A stretch of DNA of 64,000 bases from Cyclobacteriaceae bacterium (GTDB lineage Bacteria; Bacteroidota; Bacteroidia; Cytophagales; Cyclobacteriaceae), in assembly GCA_028278225.1 (NCBI GenBank), contig JANQEU010000022.1, positions 1 through 64,000 of the forward strand, given 5' to 3'. Position 1 is the first letter of the stretch. Every line of letters begins with the position of its first letter. Shown here in pieces: positions 44,789 through 53,651 of this stretch. The notes below the pieces were generated by a model. The model made no database searches, was not told the origin of the DNA, and worked only from the letters and a program-made list of their open reading frames with translations. Both the position numbers and the translations under genes were made by a program.

Positions 44789-45586
44789 ATGATCATGAGA
44801 ATTAAAAGTAATTTAATGTGGGCATTGAGTCTTGTAGTTATGGGCTCACTACTATTATTATCCGCCTGCGGTGATGATGATAAGGACCCCATCGCTCCTG
44901 TCCTTTCTATTGATAATGGAACATTTACGGGAGATATTGGCGATCAGGTGACGGCCGTTATTTCCGGCGAACTTGATGGCGAGTTTGTTTCATTGACCAT
45001 TACAAAGTACATTGGGACAGCTGTAGATGATACCTATGGAACAGGTGGTTCGATGGAAGTGACATCCGGTCTTCCATACACTTTCAATTACACGTTGGGT
45101 GTAGATGGACTACTGGAGCCTATTCGATTCAATTTTGAAGTGACAGATGCCAATGGCCTGACTGACGATGTTGACCTGGTCATTACGACGAATGTGACGC
45201 GATCTGGTTTACTGGTTTCATTTGACTGGAGATATACCTCTTTGCTTTGGAATGACCCGGTAGAAGAAGGCATAAGGGAATGTGAAGAAGATAATGTATT
45301 TAGTTTTGAATCGGACGGCACCATGAGTATTGACTACGGTGCGTTGACCGGTTCAGGTGGCGGATCATGCGACTTTGATGACGTAACGGACTGGGTGAGC
45401 TGGGAATTTAACGAGGACGAGTCAGTATTGTTTTTGAGACGAGCTGATATCATTGATGGTGTTTCTACCCCGAAGGACACACTTGAGTGGACCATTGTAG
45501 AATTTGATCAGACTATGTTTTCAGCTGATGAAGTAACAATTTTTGGTCCTTTCAGATACGTTTATTCCGCCGTAGCGAAAAACTGA
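44789..45586 (+). CDS. Hypothetical lipoprotein with lipocalin-like C-terminus
   Basis: Protein of 265 residues. The N-terminus MIMRIKSNLMWALSLVVMGS leads to LLLLSACGDDDKDP, a standard lipobox followed by an acidic surface-export-like signal (CGDDDKD). Residues about 40-140 look like an Ig/SusE-type beta domain (TVISGELDGEFVSLTI, RFNFEVTDANGLTDDVDLVI). Residues about 145-265 look like a lipocalin-like barrel (FDWRYTSLLWNDP, FSFESDGTMSIDYG, DTLEWTIVEF). I do not recognise a named family. The Asp-rich start after Cys suggests display on the cell surface. An intrinsic terminator follows at 45607. Confidence 0.7.
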   Translation: MIMRIKSNLMWALSLVVMGSLLLLSACGDDDKDPIAPVLSIDNGTFTGDIGDQVTAVISGELDGEFVSLTITKYIGTAVDDTYGTGGSMEVTSGLPYTFNYTLGVDGLLEPIRFNFEVTDANGLTDDVDLVITTNVTRSGLLVSFDWRYTSLLWNDPVEEGIRECEEDNVFSFESDGTMSIDYGALTGSGGGSCDFDDVTDWVSWEFNEDESVLFLRRADIIDGVSTPKDTLEWTIVEFDQTMFSADEVTIFGPFRYVYSAVAKN

Positions 45587-45606
45587 TTACCATAACGTTT
45601 ATATAC

Positions 45607-45633
45607 AAAAAGGTGGCTTAGGTCACCTTTTTT
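45607..45633 (+). terminator. Intrinsic terminator after the lipoprotein gene
   Basis: Hairpin AAAAAGGTG-8-base loop-CACCTTTTT followed by further T, 20 bases after the stop at 45586. It is the clearest Rho-independent terminator in the window and probably ends the transcript that runs from the SusCD region. Confidence 0.85.
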
Positions 45634-45640
45634 CATTTAC

Positions 45641-47641
45641 ATGCATCATTTCGTCACAGCCGTTATTAGATACCTCCTAATCTTGGTGATGATTACACAA
45701 AGGGTAGCCGGACAACAGGTGTTTAAGGAATCAGCAGAAGAGTGGGGAATAAATCATTATCACAGGGGGATGTATGGAGGTGGTGCAGCCATTTTTGATT
45801 TCAATAACGACGGGTTTGAAGATATTTATCTGACGGGGGGATTGTTCCGGGACAAGCTCTATAAGAATAATGGCAATAAGACATTTACAGACGTTACGCT
45901 CTATTCCGGATTTGCGGAAACATCCCGGTTCAATACCATGTCAGTTGCGGCTGGTGATATCAACAATGACGGCTACAAGGATCTCTTTGTGGGTACCATG
46001 AGGAATCAGAAAAACCTGTTATACCTGAACAATGGGGACAATACTTTTTCGGAGATCAGCAGCGCGGCAGGCCTGGAAAGATATGAATGGGCAATAGGTG
46101 CGGCATTCGGTGATTTTAACCTGGATGGAGCCCTTGACATTTATGTGATTAACTATGTGAAGAAAGAAAGCCTGACTTATGACGATCACGGCGTTGTAAA
46201 TGGATTTGACCATGATTGTTTTCCTAACCAGCTTTTCATCAATAATGATGATCTCACCTTTACGGAATGGGCGTCTGACGGTGTAAAGAATGCGGGGTGC
46301 GGATTGGCAGTCACAGCAACTGATATTAATGACGATCATGCTCCGGACATTTATGTAGCCAATGATTTCGGTACGTGGATCACACCTAATACCTGTCTTC
46401 AAAATAACTACCCGGACAGTTCGTTCACGGACGTGAGTACAGAATCAGGTTTGAATGCTGCCATCTTTGGAATGGGCATTGCTGTTGGCGATTGTAACAG
46501 GGACGGTCTGCTTGATTATTATGTTTCAAACCTGGGGTCAAATGTTTTGTTCCAAAATGATGGCGGTGGACACTTTACGGATATTGCAGCGGAAGCCGGA
46601 GTATTGAATACGCATGCCGGTGAAAAATTTGCCACCAGTTGGGGTACGGCATTTTTCGACTATGACCTTGACGGGTTTGAGGATCTTTTTGTCAGCAATG
46701 GGTTTGTACCGGCAGCGGGATTCATTTCAACGTCCCAGGAAGATCCGAATCAACTATACAGGAATCTGGGAGACGGAACATTCGCGGACATTGCGCCTGA
46801 AGAGGGCATTGATGACTTAAGGATCTCCCGTGGAATGGCGATAGGGGACCTGGACAATGACGGGGACCAGGATATGATTGTCACCATTGTCGGAGAAAGT
46901 GATGATGTCGGTAGTGTACTGGTGTATGAAAACCAGACAGACAGCAACAATAGGTGGGTGAAAGTCAGTCTGATTGGAACACAATCCAATCACTTCGGGT
47001 ATGGATCAAAGATCCTGGCCATTTCCGATGGGATCAAATGGATACATGAAGTGGACGGTGGCTCTTCCCACGCGTCCCACAATAGTTCGATTGCCCATTT
47101 CGGTGTAGGGAATGTGGAGGTGCTGGATTCTCTCCATGTAATATGGCCGGGTGGCTACAGGCAGACATTTTCTGATGTCAGAACGAACCAAATGATCGTG
47201 ATTGAGGAAGATCAGGATCATTATTTCATTGCCGGGTGTACAGCTCAAAATTTTGATAATTATGATCCGTCTGCCAACTATGAGTACGGTTGTTACAAAG
47301 AGATAACCGGTTGTCTTGATCAATTATCATCTCACTTTGATATCAATGCGAATGTGGCTGCGGAAGATTGTGATGAACCTCTGTCCACAAATTTTGCAGA
47401 CAACAATATTGTTGTGAGTCCAAATCCGGCGCTGAATACATTTACTATCACCCTGCCTGATCCGGGTCTGACTTTCTATACCCTGAGACTTCTGGATCTT
47501 TCCGGAACTATTCTCATGCATTATACAATTAGTAGTGCGACATTTGCCATTGAGAGAGGTTCGATCTCATCGGGCATATACTTGATCCAGGTCATTCATG
47601 ATGGAGAATTGCTGGCCACAGGAAAGGTGATCCTGGAGTGA
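45641..47641 (+). CDS. CRTAC1-like FG-GAP/ASPIC protein with type IX secretion C-terminal domain
   Basis: Secreted protein of 666 residues. The signal peptide is about residues 1-25 (RYLLILVMITQRVAGQ). FG-GAP repeats with calcium loops follow: DFNNDGFEDIYL, DINNDGYKDLFV, DFNLDGALDIYV, DYDLDGFEDLFV and DLDNDGDQDMIV. An ASPIC/UnbV domain lies at about 440-520 (SLIGTQSNHFGYGSKI, VIWPGGYRQTF). Two cysteine-containing repeats follow (GCTAQNFDNYDPSANYEYGC, GCLDQLSSHFDINAN). The C-terminal 75 residues are a T9SS type A sorting domain (VVSPNPALNTFTI to SSGIYLIQV). It shows that the genome has a type IX system. Probably a surface adhesin or glycan-binding protein. Confidence 0.9.
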   Translation: MHHFVTAVIRYLLILVMITQRVAGQQVFKESAEEWGINHYHRGMYGGGAAIFDFNNDGFEDIYLTGGLFRDKLYKNNGNKTFTDVTLYSGFAETSRFNTMSVAAGDINNDGYKDLFVGTMRNQKNLLYLNNGDNTFSEISSAAGLERYEWAIGAAFGDFNLDGALDIYVINYVKKESLTYDDHGVVNGFDHDCFPNQLFINNDDLTFTEWASDGVKNAGCGLAVTATDINDDHAPDIYVANDFGTWITPNTCLQNNYPDSSFTDVSTESGLNAAIFGMGIAVGDCNRDGLLDYYVSNLGSNVLFQNDGGGHFTDIAAEAGVLNTHAGEKFATSWGTAFFDYDLDGFEDLFVSNGFVPAAGFISTSQEDPNQLYRNLGDGTFADIAPEEGIDDLRISRGMAIGDLDNDGDQDMIVTIVGESDDVGSVLVYENQTDSNNRWVKVSLIGTQSNHFGYGSKILAISDGIKWIHEVDGGSSHASHNSSIAHFGVGNVEVLDSLHVIWPGGYRQTFSDVRTNQMIVIEEDQDHYFIAGCTAQNFDNYDPSANYEYGCYKEITGCLDQLSSHFDINANVAAEDCDEPLSTNFADNNIVVSPNPALNTFTITLPDPGLTFYTLRLLDLSGTILMHYTISSATFAIERGSISSGIYLIQVIHDGELLATGKVILE

Positions 47642-47649
47642 AGCAGTTA

Positions 47650-48861
47650 TTACTTCAATGCTTCCGACTTCAATTTTATAAACCTCGGACGATAGATGTG
47701 TGCGTTTTCCTGTATGTCATTCCAGAAGTCTTCCGTAATGGTATTGTAACTGATGAGAAGCTCTCCCGGTCCGGATAGATTAGGATGTGCTTTTGCATTG
47801 TAGGGAAGAATTCCCGGCGGTTCATCAAATTCTGGTGTCGTCCAGATCTCATTGAGAGGGCCGAAGGGCCCTACCGGGCTTAGACCCACATTCATCCCGA
47901 CTTTGTCAGAAATCCCGAATACCTGGTAGATCAAAAGATACCTGCCATCCTTCAAAGGGGTAACACTTAATTCATTTGAGGTTCCGTTTATTATTCCTTT
48001 GATATCATCTATGCTCTTGCTCCACTCTTCTCCGGTCCAAAACGTCCATGTATCAAAGTCCTCAAATTCGGCTGGCCTCGCCCTTGCCGCAACCAGGGTT
48101 TTATTCGGACCGATGCAGCCATAGACGTATACATAACCATCGGGATCCGGTGCTCCCGCCCATTCCGTATTTACCAGGACTCCGGCGCCAAGATCCCCTT
48201 CTCCAATACTGTCATTTTTAAAATGCAGGGGAGTAACCAATTGCCTGTGATTTTCGAAAGGAGGTTCGCCAGGATTGTCAATCGACAGCAGGCTTACATT
48301 GGGTAAAACAAAATCAAAGACATTGGGACCGGTCATTTCCACATGGTATGCGAAGAGATGGAGTCTGCCACCCAGTTCCTGGTTGACAAAGCCGTCACCG
48401 CCCCAGTAATACTGTTCCGGAGCTGAATTTTCGTTATTCGGTACGAAAAATGTCTGTGGTGTTCCTTCGGCATCTTTCTTATAATGGAAGAAGATCTTTT
48501 CCGGATCCGGATCCGTGCCTATCACGTACGCCACCGTATTGTTGACCATTTTATTTCCCGGGAGAGGTTTATTGTTTTCGACTTCTCCAATGTAGGTATC
48601 CCCAAACGTTAATAACGTAGAATCCCGTTCACCACTTTGCTCAAAGTCAACTCCGGACAAGGCGAAAGAAAAAATGCCATCCCCTCCGAACCAGCCTGAC
48701 TTCCGGTAGAACAGGGCAGTCCACTCCGGTGACGCCTCCGTGGTATACTCAAAGGCAAAAGGATCTACTGGCTCCGAAATCTCATCCTTCGCGGATCTTT
48801 CTCCGGATTGATTGCAAGTGAAAAATGACATTGCGAATAAGACAAAGAAGAATTTTTTCAT
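47650..48861 (-). CDS. DUF4185/DUF5005-like beta-propeller lipoprotein, copy 2
   Basis: Lipoprotein of 403 residues: MKKFFFVLFAMSFFTCNQSG, lipobox Cys at 16. It shares the blade motifs of the 25268 protein: WFGGDGIFSFALSG, LLTFGDTYIGEV, YYWGGDGFVNQ, GYVYVYGC, NELSVTPLKDG, YNAKAHPNLSGPGELLISYN and YRPRFIKLK. Conserved acidic residues in GGDG and FGDT are candidates for catalysis or metal binding. It is convergent with the T9SS protein (eight bases between stops) and 11 bases from the next copy. If the family link to DUF4185 is right, an endo-acting glycan hydrolase is plausible. Confidence 0.62.
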   Translation of the reverse strand: MKKFFFVLFAMSFFTCNQSGERSAKDEISEPVDPFAFEYTTEASPEWTALFYRKSGWFGGDGIFSFALSGVDFEQSGERDSTLLTFGDTYIGEVENNKPLPGNKMVNNTVAYVIGTDPDPEKIFFHYKKDAEGTPQTFFVPNNENSAPEQYYWGGDGFVNQELGGRLHLFAYHVEMTGPNVFDFVLPNVSLLSIDNPGEPPFENHRQLVTPLHFKNDSIGEGDLGAGVLVNTEWAGAPDPDGYVYVYGCIGPNKTLVAARARPAEFEDFDTWTFWTGEEWSKSIDDIKGIINGTSNELSVTPLKDGRYLLIYQVFGISDKVGMNVGLSPVGPFGPLNEIWTTPEFDEPPGILPYNAKAHPNLSGPGELLISYNTITEDFWNDIQENAHIYRPRFIKLKSEALK

Positions 48862-48872
48862 GATAGTTTTTT

Positions 48873-50042
48873 TTAACGCCAGTTACCAACCCTGATGAAA
48901 TGAGGTCTGTAATTATCGGCATTGGCAAATAAATCGCCGAAATTAAAGCTGTTATTGTTGTAAGAGATCAGGATCTCGTCATTCGCTATAAACTGGGGAT
49001 GCACAAAGGAATTATAGGTAAATATATTTCCTCCCGTCTCAGGGGTGCAATACAATGTCCTCTGATTGCCCCAGGGCCCTTCCGGGTTAGGGGCGTCCCA
49101 AATGTAAATTTCATCCCCAAAGGCAAAGTGATGCGTGACCATGTAGTAGTGCCCATTGTCTTCGAAAACAGCAAATTGCTCCGACACATTGCCAACCAAT
49201 CCCACACTTGCATTGATATCCGGATCCCATCCGCTTCCGTCATAGTACTCCCAGGGATTACGCAGATCACCATTCGCAGCACGCGCCAGACTTGCCTGCT
49301 TGCCACCTCCGGCTTTGTTGGCGCCATAGATATAGATATAGTCTGAGGATTCCACTACACATGATCCGTATGCGATCGTTGGGTCAGGTATCCTGGATTC
49401 AATACTGATCAGCTCCAGGTCCGGAAGAGTGAATAAGGCCAGATCAATACTGGCATAGGCAAAATCCCACATTCCGCCCTCACCGACAGACTTAAACGCC
49501 GATAATAGCAGTTGAAGGGTGTCATTGTGTATGGTGCCGTCTGTCGGCCAGTACCACCAGGAGGGATCGGAAGGGGAGATCATGGAAGCCGGGTTGCTTA
49601 CAGTTCCTCCGTGTAGTGTAGTTAATTCCTCTCCATCCTGGACTACAAAACTATTTCGGATTAATCCGGTTCCGGGCCTGGAACGATCAGCATTGACGGT
49701 TCCCAGGAAGGTATCACCAAAGATCCACAATGTCCGTCCGTCCGGTAGTAAAATGGAATAAGTGGCGTCTCCCCCCGTCCATCCATCCCCGTACCTGGTG
49801 AAAAGCGAAATGAACGCCTCATCCCTGGTGGTTGTAAAAGCCGAATCCCAGCATAAGGCGGGAGGCTGCATTGCTGTTGTATCCGGATCAGGATCTTCTT
49901 TTTGCGTGGTATCCGGTTCAACACCAAAATCCGGGTAGTAAGAACCGGAAGTGAAATCATCAGTTTCATCTTCTAAACAGCCTACGGCAGTAATCAACAT
50001 AACAGATATCACCACCCAATATGATACATGATTCAATTTCAT
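48873..50042 (-). CDS. DUF4185/DUF5005-like beta-propeller lipoprotein, copy 3
   Basis: Lipoprotein of 389 residues, Cys at 22 in LITAVGCLEDETDDF, followed by an acidic and proline-rich linker of about 35 residues (PDTTQKEDPDPDTTAMQPP) that suggests surface display. The propeller begins at RYGDGWTGGDATYSILLPDG and carries RTLWIFGDTFLGTV, WWYWPTDGTI, YIYIYGANK, and the C-terminal YNSFVHPQF..EILISYNNNS and NYRPHFIRVGNW. It has GWTGGD instead of GWFGGD and is the most diverged of the three copies. It is the upstream gene of the pair with 47650. Confidence 0.62.
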   Translation of the reverse strand: MKLNHVSYWVVISVMLITAVGCLEDETDDFTSGSYYPDFGVEPDTTQKEDPDPDTTAMQPPALCWDSAFTTTRDEAFISLFTRYGDGWTGGDATYSILLPDGRTLWIFGDTFLGTVNADRSRPGTGLIRNSFVVQDGEELTTLHGGTVSNPASMISPSDPSWWYWPTDGTIHNDTLQLLLSAFKSVGEGGMWDFAYASIDLALFTLPDLELISIESRIPDPTIAYGSCVVESSDYIYIYGANKAGGGKQASLARAANGDLRNPWEYYDGSGWDPDINASVGLVGNVSEQFAVFEDNGHYYMVTHHFAFGDEIYIWDAPNPEGPWGNQRTLYCTPETGGNIFTYNSFVHPQFIANDEILISYNNNSFNFGDLFANADNYRPHFIRVGNWR

Positions 50043-50195
50043 TCCTGACTCAAATCTCTTAAGACACTATCAGTACAAATTAAAATCGACCACGAATGAT
50101 CCCAACTATTTATTAAACGATGATGCCAGGTGAAACCTTGCTAGTTTCTGCGACAAAACCTATAGTGGCACTCCTCAAATCATGTGCTGAAAAAT
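50043..50195 (-). other. Intergenic region
   Basis: The 153-base gap is AT-rich and contains TTAATTTG on the minus strand, one mismatch from TAnnTTTG, about 65 bases before the lipoprotein start at 50042. Otherwise I see nothing distinctive. Confidence 0.3.
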
Positions 50196-51716
50196 TCACC
50201 AAAAAACTTGCTTGTCGTTCTCCAGGACAAAAAATCGAAGGTCATCGGTTTTCGCGGATTGTGAGAGAATATCAAATATGAATAAACCATCGGAGGGCAT
50301 TTGCGGAACTATCAGGAAGTTTGAATTTCCGGATTCAAAATGTTCGAAAAGTTCCCACTGGTTTTCTTTCCATACGAATAAGTCATATGATGTTTCTTCC
50401 TGAATCGAGTCCAGCAGCCAGACACCCTGGTTGTAAATACTCAGCTTTGTATTCTGCAAGTTCGGTTCCTTACCCTTACCTTCTATAAATTCAATCTCAC
50501 CATCTATTTTCAACTTAAACGGGCTGTGAATAAACTGAAGTCTGTTACCTTCATATCTTGCAGGTATATAAATATTTCCCCTTCCCATCCCTTTAAAAGT
50601 AACTTTTGAGCCTGACACATGGCCGTAATATACCGGTTTCCACTTTCCGCCATTAAATACGCATAGAAATATTAAATCGCTGCTTCCCGTATTTTCAATT
50701 TGCAGTACAACATCTGAGGTGGGATAGTAGTGATTTGTCACATCGATGAAATTGCCTTTCTCGAATATGTCGGGAGCACCCGTGTTATTGAATTCGGGAT
50801 TATGTATCTGTTTCGAATAGGTGTGTCTGAAAATCTTCGGTGGTTGCACTGTTTTTGTTTTCAATATCTGGTATTCACCCACCGGTTCCAGGCCTCCCTG
50901 AAAGTGATGGGCGTTGCCCAAACTGTCAAAAATGACATTCCATATATGACTTCCCTTGGTATGCCCCCAATAGGGGACATAATCAAGAGCTACCGGAATT
51001 CCCATGGATCTTAGTGCGCAGGTGGCGTAAACTGCAAGGTCACCGCAAGTTCCAATTGTGGTTTTTTCCAATTCGGATATGCCTTGTTCTTCAAGTTGAA
51101 AAGCGCTTCGGTAATCCCACTTAATTGACCGTTTCATAACACTATCCATCACCTTTGTGATCTGAGTAATATTATCCAGCCGGTTAAAATATTCGATATC
51201 AAATGACTGATATAATTTCGGTCGCCAGTCTTCAAGCGGTTCATGGTAAGCCCTATAGGGTAATATATATTCACAAAAATCCTGAAAGTCCAGATTTCTG
51301 GACCACCTTGCATTTTTGACTGTGAAAGCCAGGTCTATATTGCGGATAAGGATATCTGATGTGATAACACGAACATCCTGGACCGTGCTTTTGATCATGA
51401 GGTTCTTTTGGATCAGGGAATCGTATCCCTTTTCGACAGCTTTGGCATCTTGATATGTGGAAACATCGAAGGGTATGCTGGCATAAGCCCTGGGGTCTCT
51501 AATTTCATTCTCAACATGAAAATGAGCATCCATATTTCTTATAAGGAAATATAATGCTTCAAGTTTATCTTGCTCTCCCAGGTCCCGGTAATGCCTGATT
51601 GTTTCCAAAAAAGACGTATCGTTGGCTTCCAAATTCGCCACTAATTCCCGGACGTCCCTGGGTACGGGATTACATGCTACCACCAACAAGGCAATAGCGC
51701 CTGCCTTCACAACCAT
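50196..51716 (-). CDS. Transglutaminase-like lipoprotein downstream of the sdp locus
   Basis: Protein of 506 residues from ATG 51716, chosen because MVVKAGAIALLVVACNPVPR is a lipoprotein signal (Cys15); the longer reading to 51800 hides it. A transglutaminase/papain-like core is visible at C224 (TIGTCGDLAVYATCALRSMG), H257 (KGSHIWNVIF) and a candidate Asp264. The C-terminal third (from about 340) is beta-rich and could be a binding domain. Similar lipoproteins exist across Bacteroidota, some in glycan loci. It lies 141 bases after sdpI in the same direction. It could be an accessory peptidase or cross-linker for the toxin, or an unrelated neighbour; sequence does not decide. Confidence 0.75.
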   Translation of the reverse strand: MVVKAGAIALLVVACNPVPRDVRELVANLEANDTSFLETIRHYRDLGEQDKLEALYFLIRNMDAHFHVENEIRDPRAYASIPFDVSTYQDAKAVEKGYDSLIQKNLMIKSTVQDVRVITSDILIRNIDLAFTVKNARWSRNLDFQDFCEYILPYRAYHEPLEDWRPKLYQSFDIEYFNRLDNITQITKVMDSVMKRSIKWDYRSAFQLEEQGISELEKTTIGTCGDLAVYATCALRSMGIPVALDYVPYWGHTKGSHIWNVIFDSLGNAHHFQGGLEPVGEYQILKTKTVQPPKIFRHTYSKQIHNPEFNNTGAPDIFEKGNFIDVTNHYYPTSDVVLQIENTGSSDLIFLCVFNGGKWKPVYYGHVSGSKVTFKGMGRGNIYIPARYEGNRLQFIHSPFKLKIDGEIEFIEGKGKEPNLQNTKLSIYNQGVWLLDSIQEETSYDLFVWKENQWELFEHFESGNSNFLIVPQMPSDGLFIFDILSQSAKTDDLRFFVLENDKQVFW

Positions 51717-51857
51717 AGAAAGAATTGAAGTATAAAACCTCGGGATATTAAGTCTCCTGACAGTATCCAGGGCCCTATTTACCGGATGGCATATTCTCAT
51801 AGATCTTTAATGATTTCCGGGGCAGTTAATAAATCAAAAATTCAATTAACGTCAATA

Positions 51858-52199
51858 TCAATCTGAACTATCCAGTCTCTTTAATCTCCGTTCCGTTTTG
51901 AAAATAACCCAGAGCAACAGCAAAATCCATAGACCAACGGTAACGAAAAGAGACACTTGACCGCCGAATGATATGTATAGGACCAGTTGACAACCGGCTG
52001 CAATCCAACTGATCTTGAATATCAAAGAAGAAGAATATTTATTAGCTTCCAGCCAATTGGCCTGAGATTTCATTGATCGTTTGGTCCTGTACCCAACTAC
52101 GTCATTAATTTCCTTCGGGTAATTTCGTTTGAAAGCGTAGGAGATGCCCACAATCGATACCAGAAGCAAAAAGTTAAAAATATCTAAAAGAATATTCAT
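51858..52199 (-). CDS. sdpI: SdpI-family immunity protein (short form)
   Basis: Membrane protein of 113 residues with three predicted helices (about 3-22, 57-78 and 80-102). The conserved SdpI motif is VGYRTKRSMKSQANWLEANK at residues 35-54, the family pattern GYRT..S......W..AN. In Bacillus subtilis SdpI protects the producer from the SDP peptide. That protein is about 200 residues with six helices; this one corresponds to the C-terminal SdpI-domain half. Its ATG overlaps the sdpB stop by four bases (ATGA), tying immunity to toxin maturation. No SdpR-type repressor gene is present. Immunity role is inferred from family and operon. Confidence 0.85.
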   Translation of the reverse strand: MNILLDIFNFLLLVSIVGISYAFKRNYPKEINDVVGYRTKRSMKSQANWLEANKYSSSLIFKISWIAAGCQLVLYISFGGQVSLFVTVGLWILLLLWVIFKTERRLKRLDSSD

Positions 52200-53113
52200 T
52201 TTTTCCGTCTCAAAGAGTTCACATAAGTCTCAATTTGATAGGGCTGATAATAATTTGACAAATATAATATTAGGGCTGCGGTCATGGAAAAATAGAAAGA
52301 TACCAGACCATGTATTATCACAATTACGAAATGAAATAGAATTCCCAAAATCAAAAATATCTTTCTTCTGATATCATGGGGATCCAGAAATATACAGGCA
52401 AACAGCAAAAACTCGAATGCCATCGTACCCCAGGTGATACTGGTGACGATGTAAGGTTTGGACATCAGATAAATTATTGCCGGCTTGATCCAATCGCCTG
52501 CACCGTGATAATGATGAGTGAACCAGTAATAAGTTGCCGTTCCATTTGTCCAGTCATCAACACCGATTTTAGCAAAGGCCGCATGAAGGTAAATAATGCT
52601 CACCTGTATCCTGATCAAAACAGTAAAGGCCCATGCTATCGAATTTGAGATAATAGAACTACTCTCTTGTTTTCCGGAGCTACTCCAATGCCACTTCCGC
52701 GAGTCCAGCAGGGTAAGGGGAACCATTAAAAGGGACAGCACCGCATGGGCATGATCTCCTCCGTCTATGACCTGACACCCGGCGTAAAAACTAAAAGCTA
52801 TATACCAATGAAAAATGCCGGTGAATCTGGGATAGATCCCGATAATAACCGAGGCCAACACAACCAGGGCAATAAGTTTTGCAACTACAATGTGATTTGA
52901 AAGGAGTAGGAAAATACTAAAATTAACAGCCGGGGAAGCTGGAATTGTGACAACTTCCGTTGTCACAGGAAAGAGTGATTCAGTGCTGTTTGATACTAGC
53001 GTAAGAAACAGGCCGCAAGCCAAAAGTGATCTTGCCAACCCATATATGGTATTGACAGGGCTACCGGATAGCACTTTTTCATAATGTTCCAAATACGATA
53101 AGTACTTAGTCAT
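52196..53113 (-). CDS. sdpB: SdpB-family multipass membrane protein for SDP toxin maturation
   Basis: Protein of 305 residues with about six to eight transmembrane helices and an HTTM-like organisation. SdpB-type features are ARSLLACGLFLTLVSNS near the N-terminus, SFYAGCQVIDGGDHAHAVLS in the middle (Gly-Gly-Asp-His-Ala) and IQVSIIYLHAAFAKIGVDDW followed by NGTATYYW. In Bacillus SdpA and SdpB together convert processed pro-SdpC into active toxin; the chemistry is not known to me. The start overlaps sdpA by eight bases and the end overlaps sdpI by four. Presence next to an sdpC-like gene makes this assignment strong. Confidence 0.88.
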   Translation of the reverse strand: MTKYLSYLEHYEKVLSGSPVNTIYGLARSLLACGLFLTLVSNSTESLFPVTTEVVTIPASPAVNFSIFLLLSNHIVVAKLIALVVLASVIIGIYPRFTGIFHWYIAFSFYAGCQVIDGGDHAHAVLSLLMVPLTLLDSRKWHWSSSGKQESSSIISNSIAWAFTVLIRIQVSIIYLHAAFAKIGVDDWTNGTATYYWFTHHYHGAGDWIKPAIIYLMSKPYIVTSITWGTMAFEFLLFACIFLDPHDIRRKIFLILGILFHFVIVIIHGLVSFYFSMTAALILYLSNYYQPYQIETYVNSLRRKK

Positions 53114-53651
53114 TCACCACATCAATATGGCAGATTGAGAACGGCATTTGGATTGATGCATACCTGCTGCTCCACGCCCATGGCACTGGTTCCGTTCGGA
53201 TCAGGACGTATTCCCCATTAAATTTGGGATTTTTAAAAGGGCTCTGTATCTGGTAAGGAGCAGATTCACAGTCCTGCCATTTTTTCGAGGGACAATTCAT
53301 CCAGATTGAATCCGGCAGGACAGAAATAAGTTGTCCAAGTTCAATATTCTCCCGGCGACTTTCCCTTGATAATCCGAAGAGTTCGCTGGCGGTTGAAGCA
53401 CTGCCATTTACCAAATTCAATTCATCACCCTGCTTAGAATATACCAGGGTGCGGAGTTCTCTGGCATCCCTTGTAAAAAATCCCCATCCCTGTGGAATAA
53501 AAGTGAATATCACCTGGGATTTGTTGTAATCCATAGAAATTGGATTAAACGGGACCGAGGACAGGATAGCCATATACCCAATTCCCCCAATTATCAGAGG
53601 TAGAAGTAAAAATGAAATAAGGTTAGAAGGAGGTTGCCTTTTAACTTGCAA
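53106..53651 (-). CDS. sdpA: SdpA-family toxin maturation protein
   Basis: Protein of 181 residues with an N-terminal helix (about 12-32) and a soluble domain. The family motif is FIPQGWGFFTRDARE near residue 50, followed by EYVLIRTEPVPWAWSSR near 145. These match the SdpA family partner of SdpB. The gene begins with a TTG at 53651 inside the end of sdpC (11-base overlap); no ATG precedes the first helix. A rare start codon plus overlap suggests translation coupled to sdpC, with lower yield than the toxin. Function in maturing the SDP peptide is known from Bacillus and inferred here. Confidence 0.87.
   Translation of the reverse strand: MQVKRQPPSNLISFLLLPLIIGGIGYMAILSSVPFNPISMDYNKSQVIFTFIPQGWGFFTRDARELRTLVYSKQGDELNLVNGSASTASELFGLSRESRRENIELGQLISVLPDSIWMNCPSKKWQDCESAPYQIQSPFKNPKFNGEYVLIRTEPVPWAWSSRYASIQMPFSICHIDVVND

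Noticed and set aside
51716-51800. N-terminal extension of the transglutaminase-like lipoprotein
   Set aside because: It would hide a clear lipoprotein signal; ATG 51716 gives a normal signal with lipobox.
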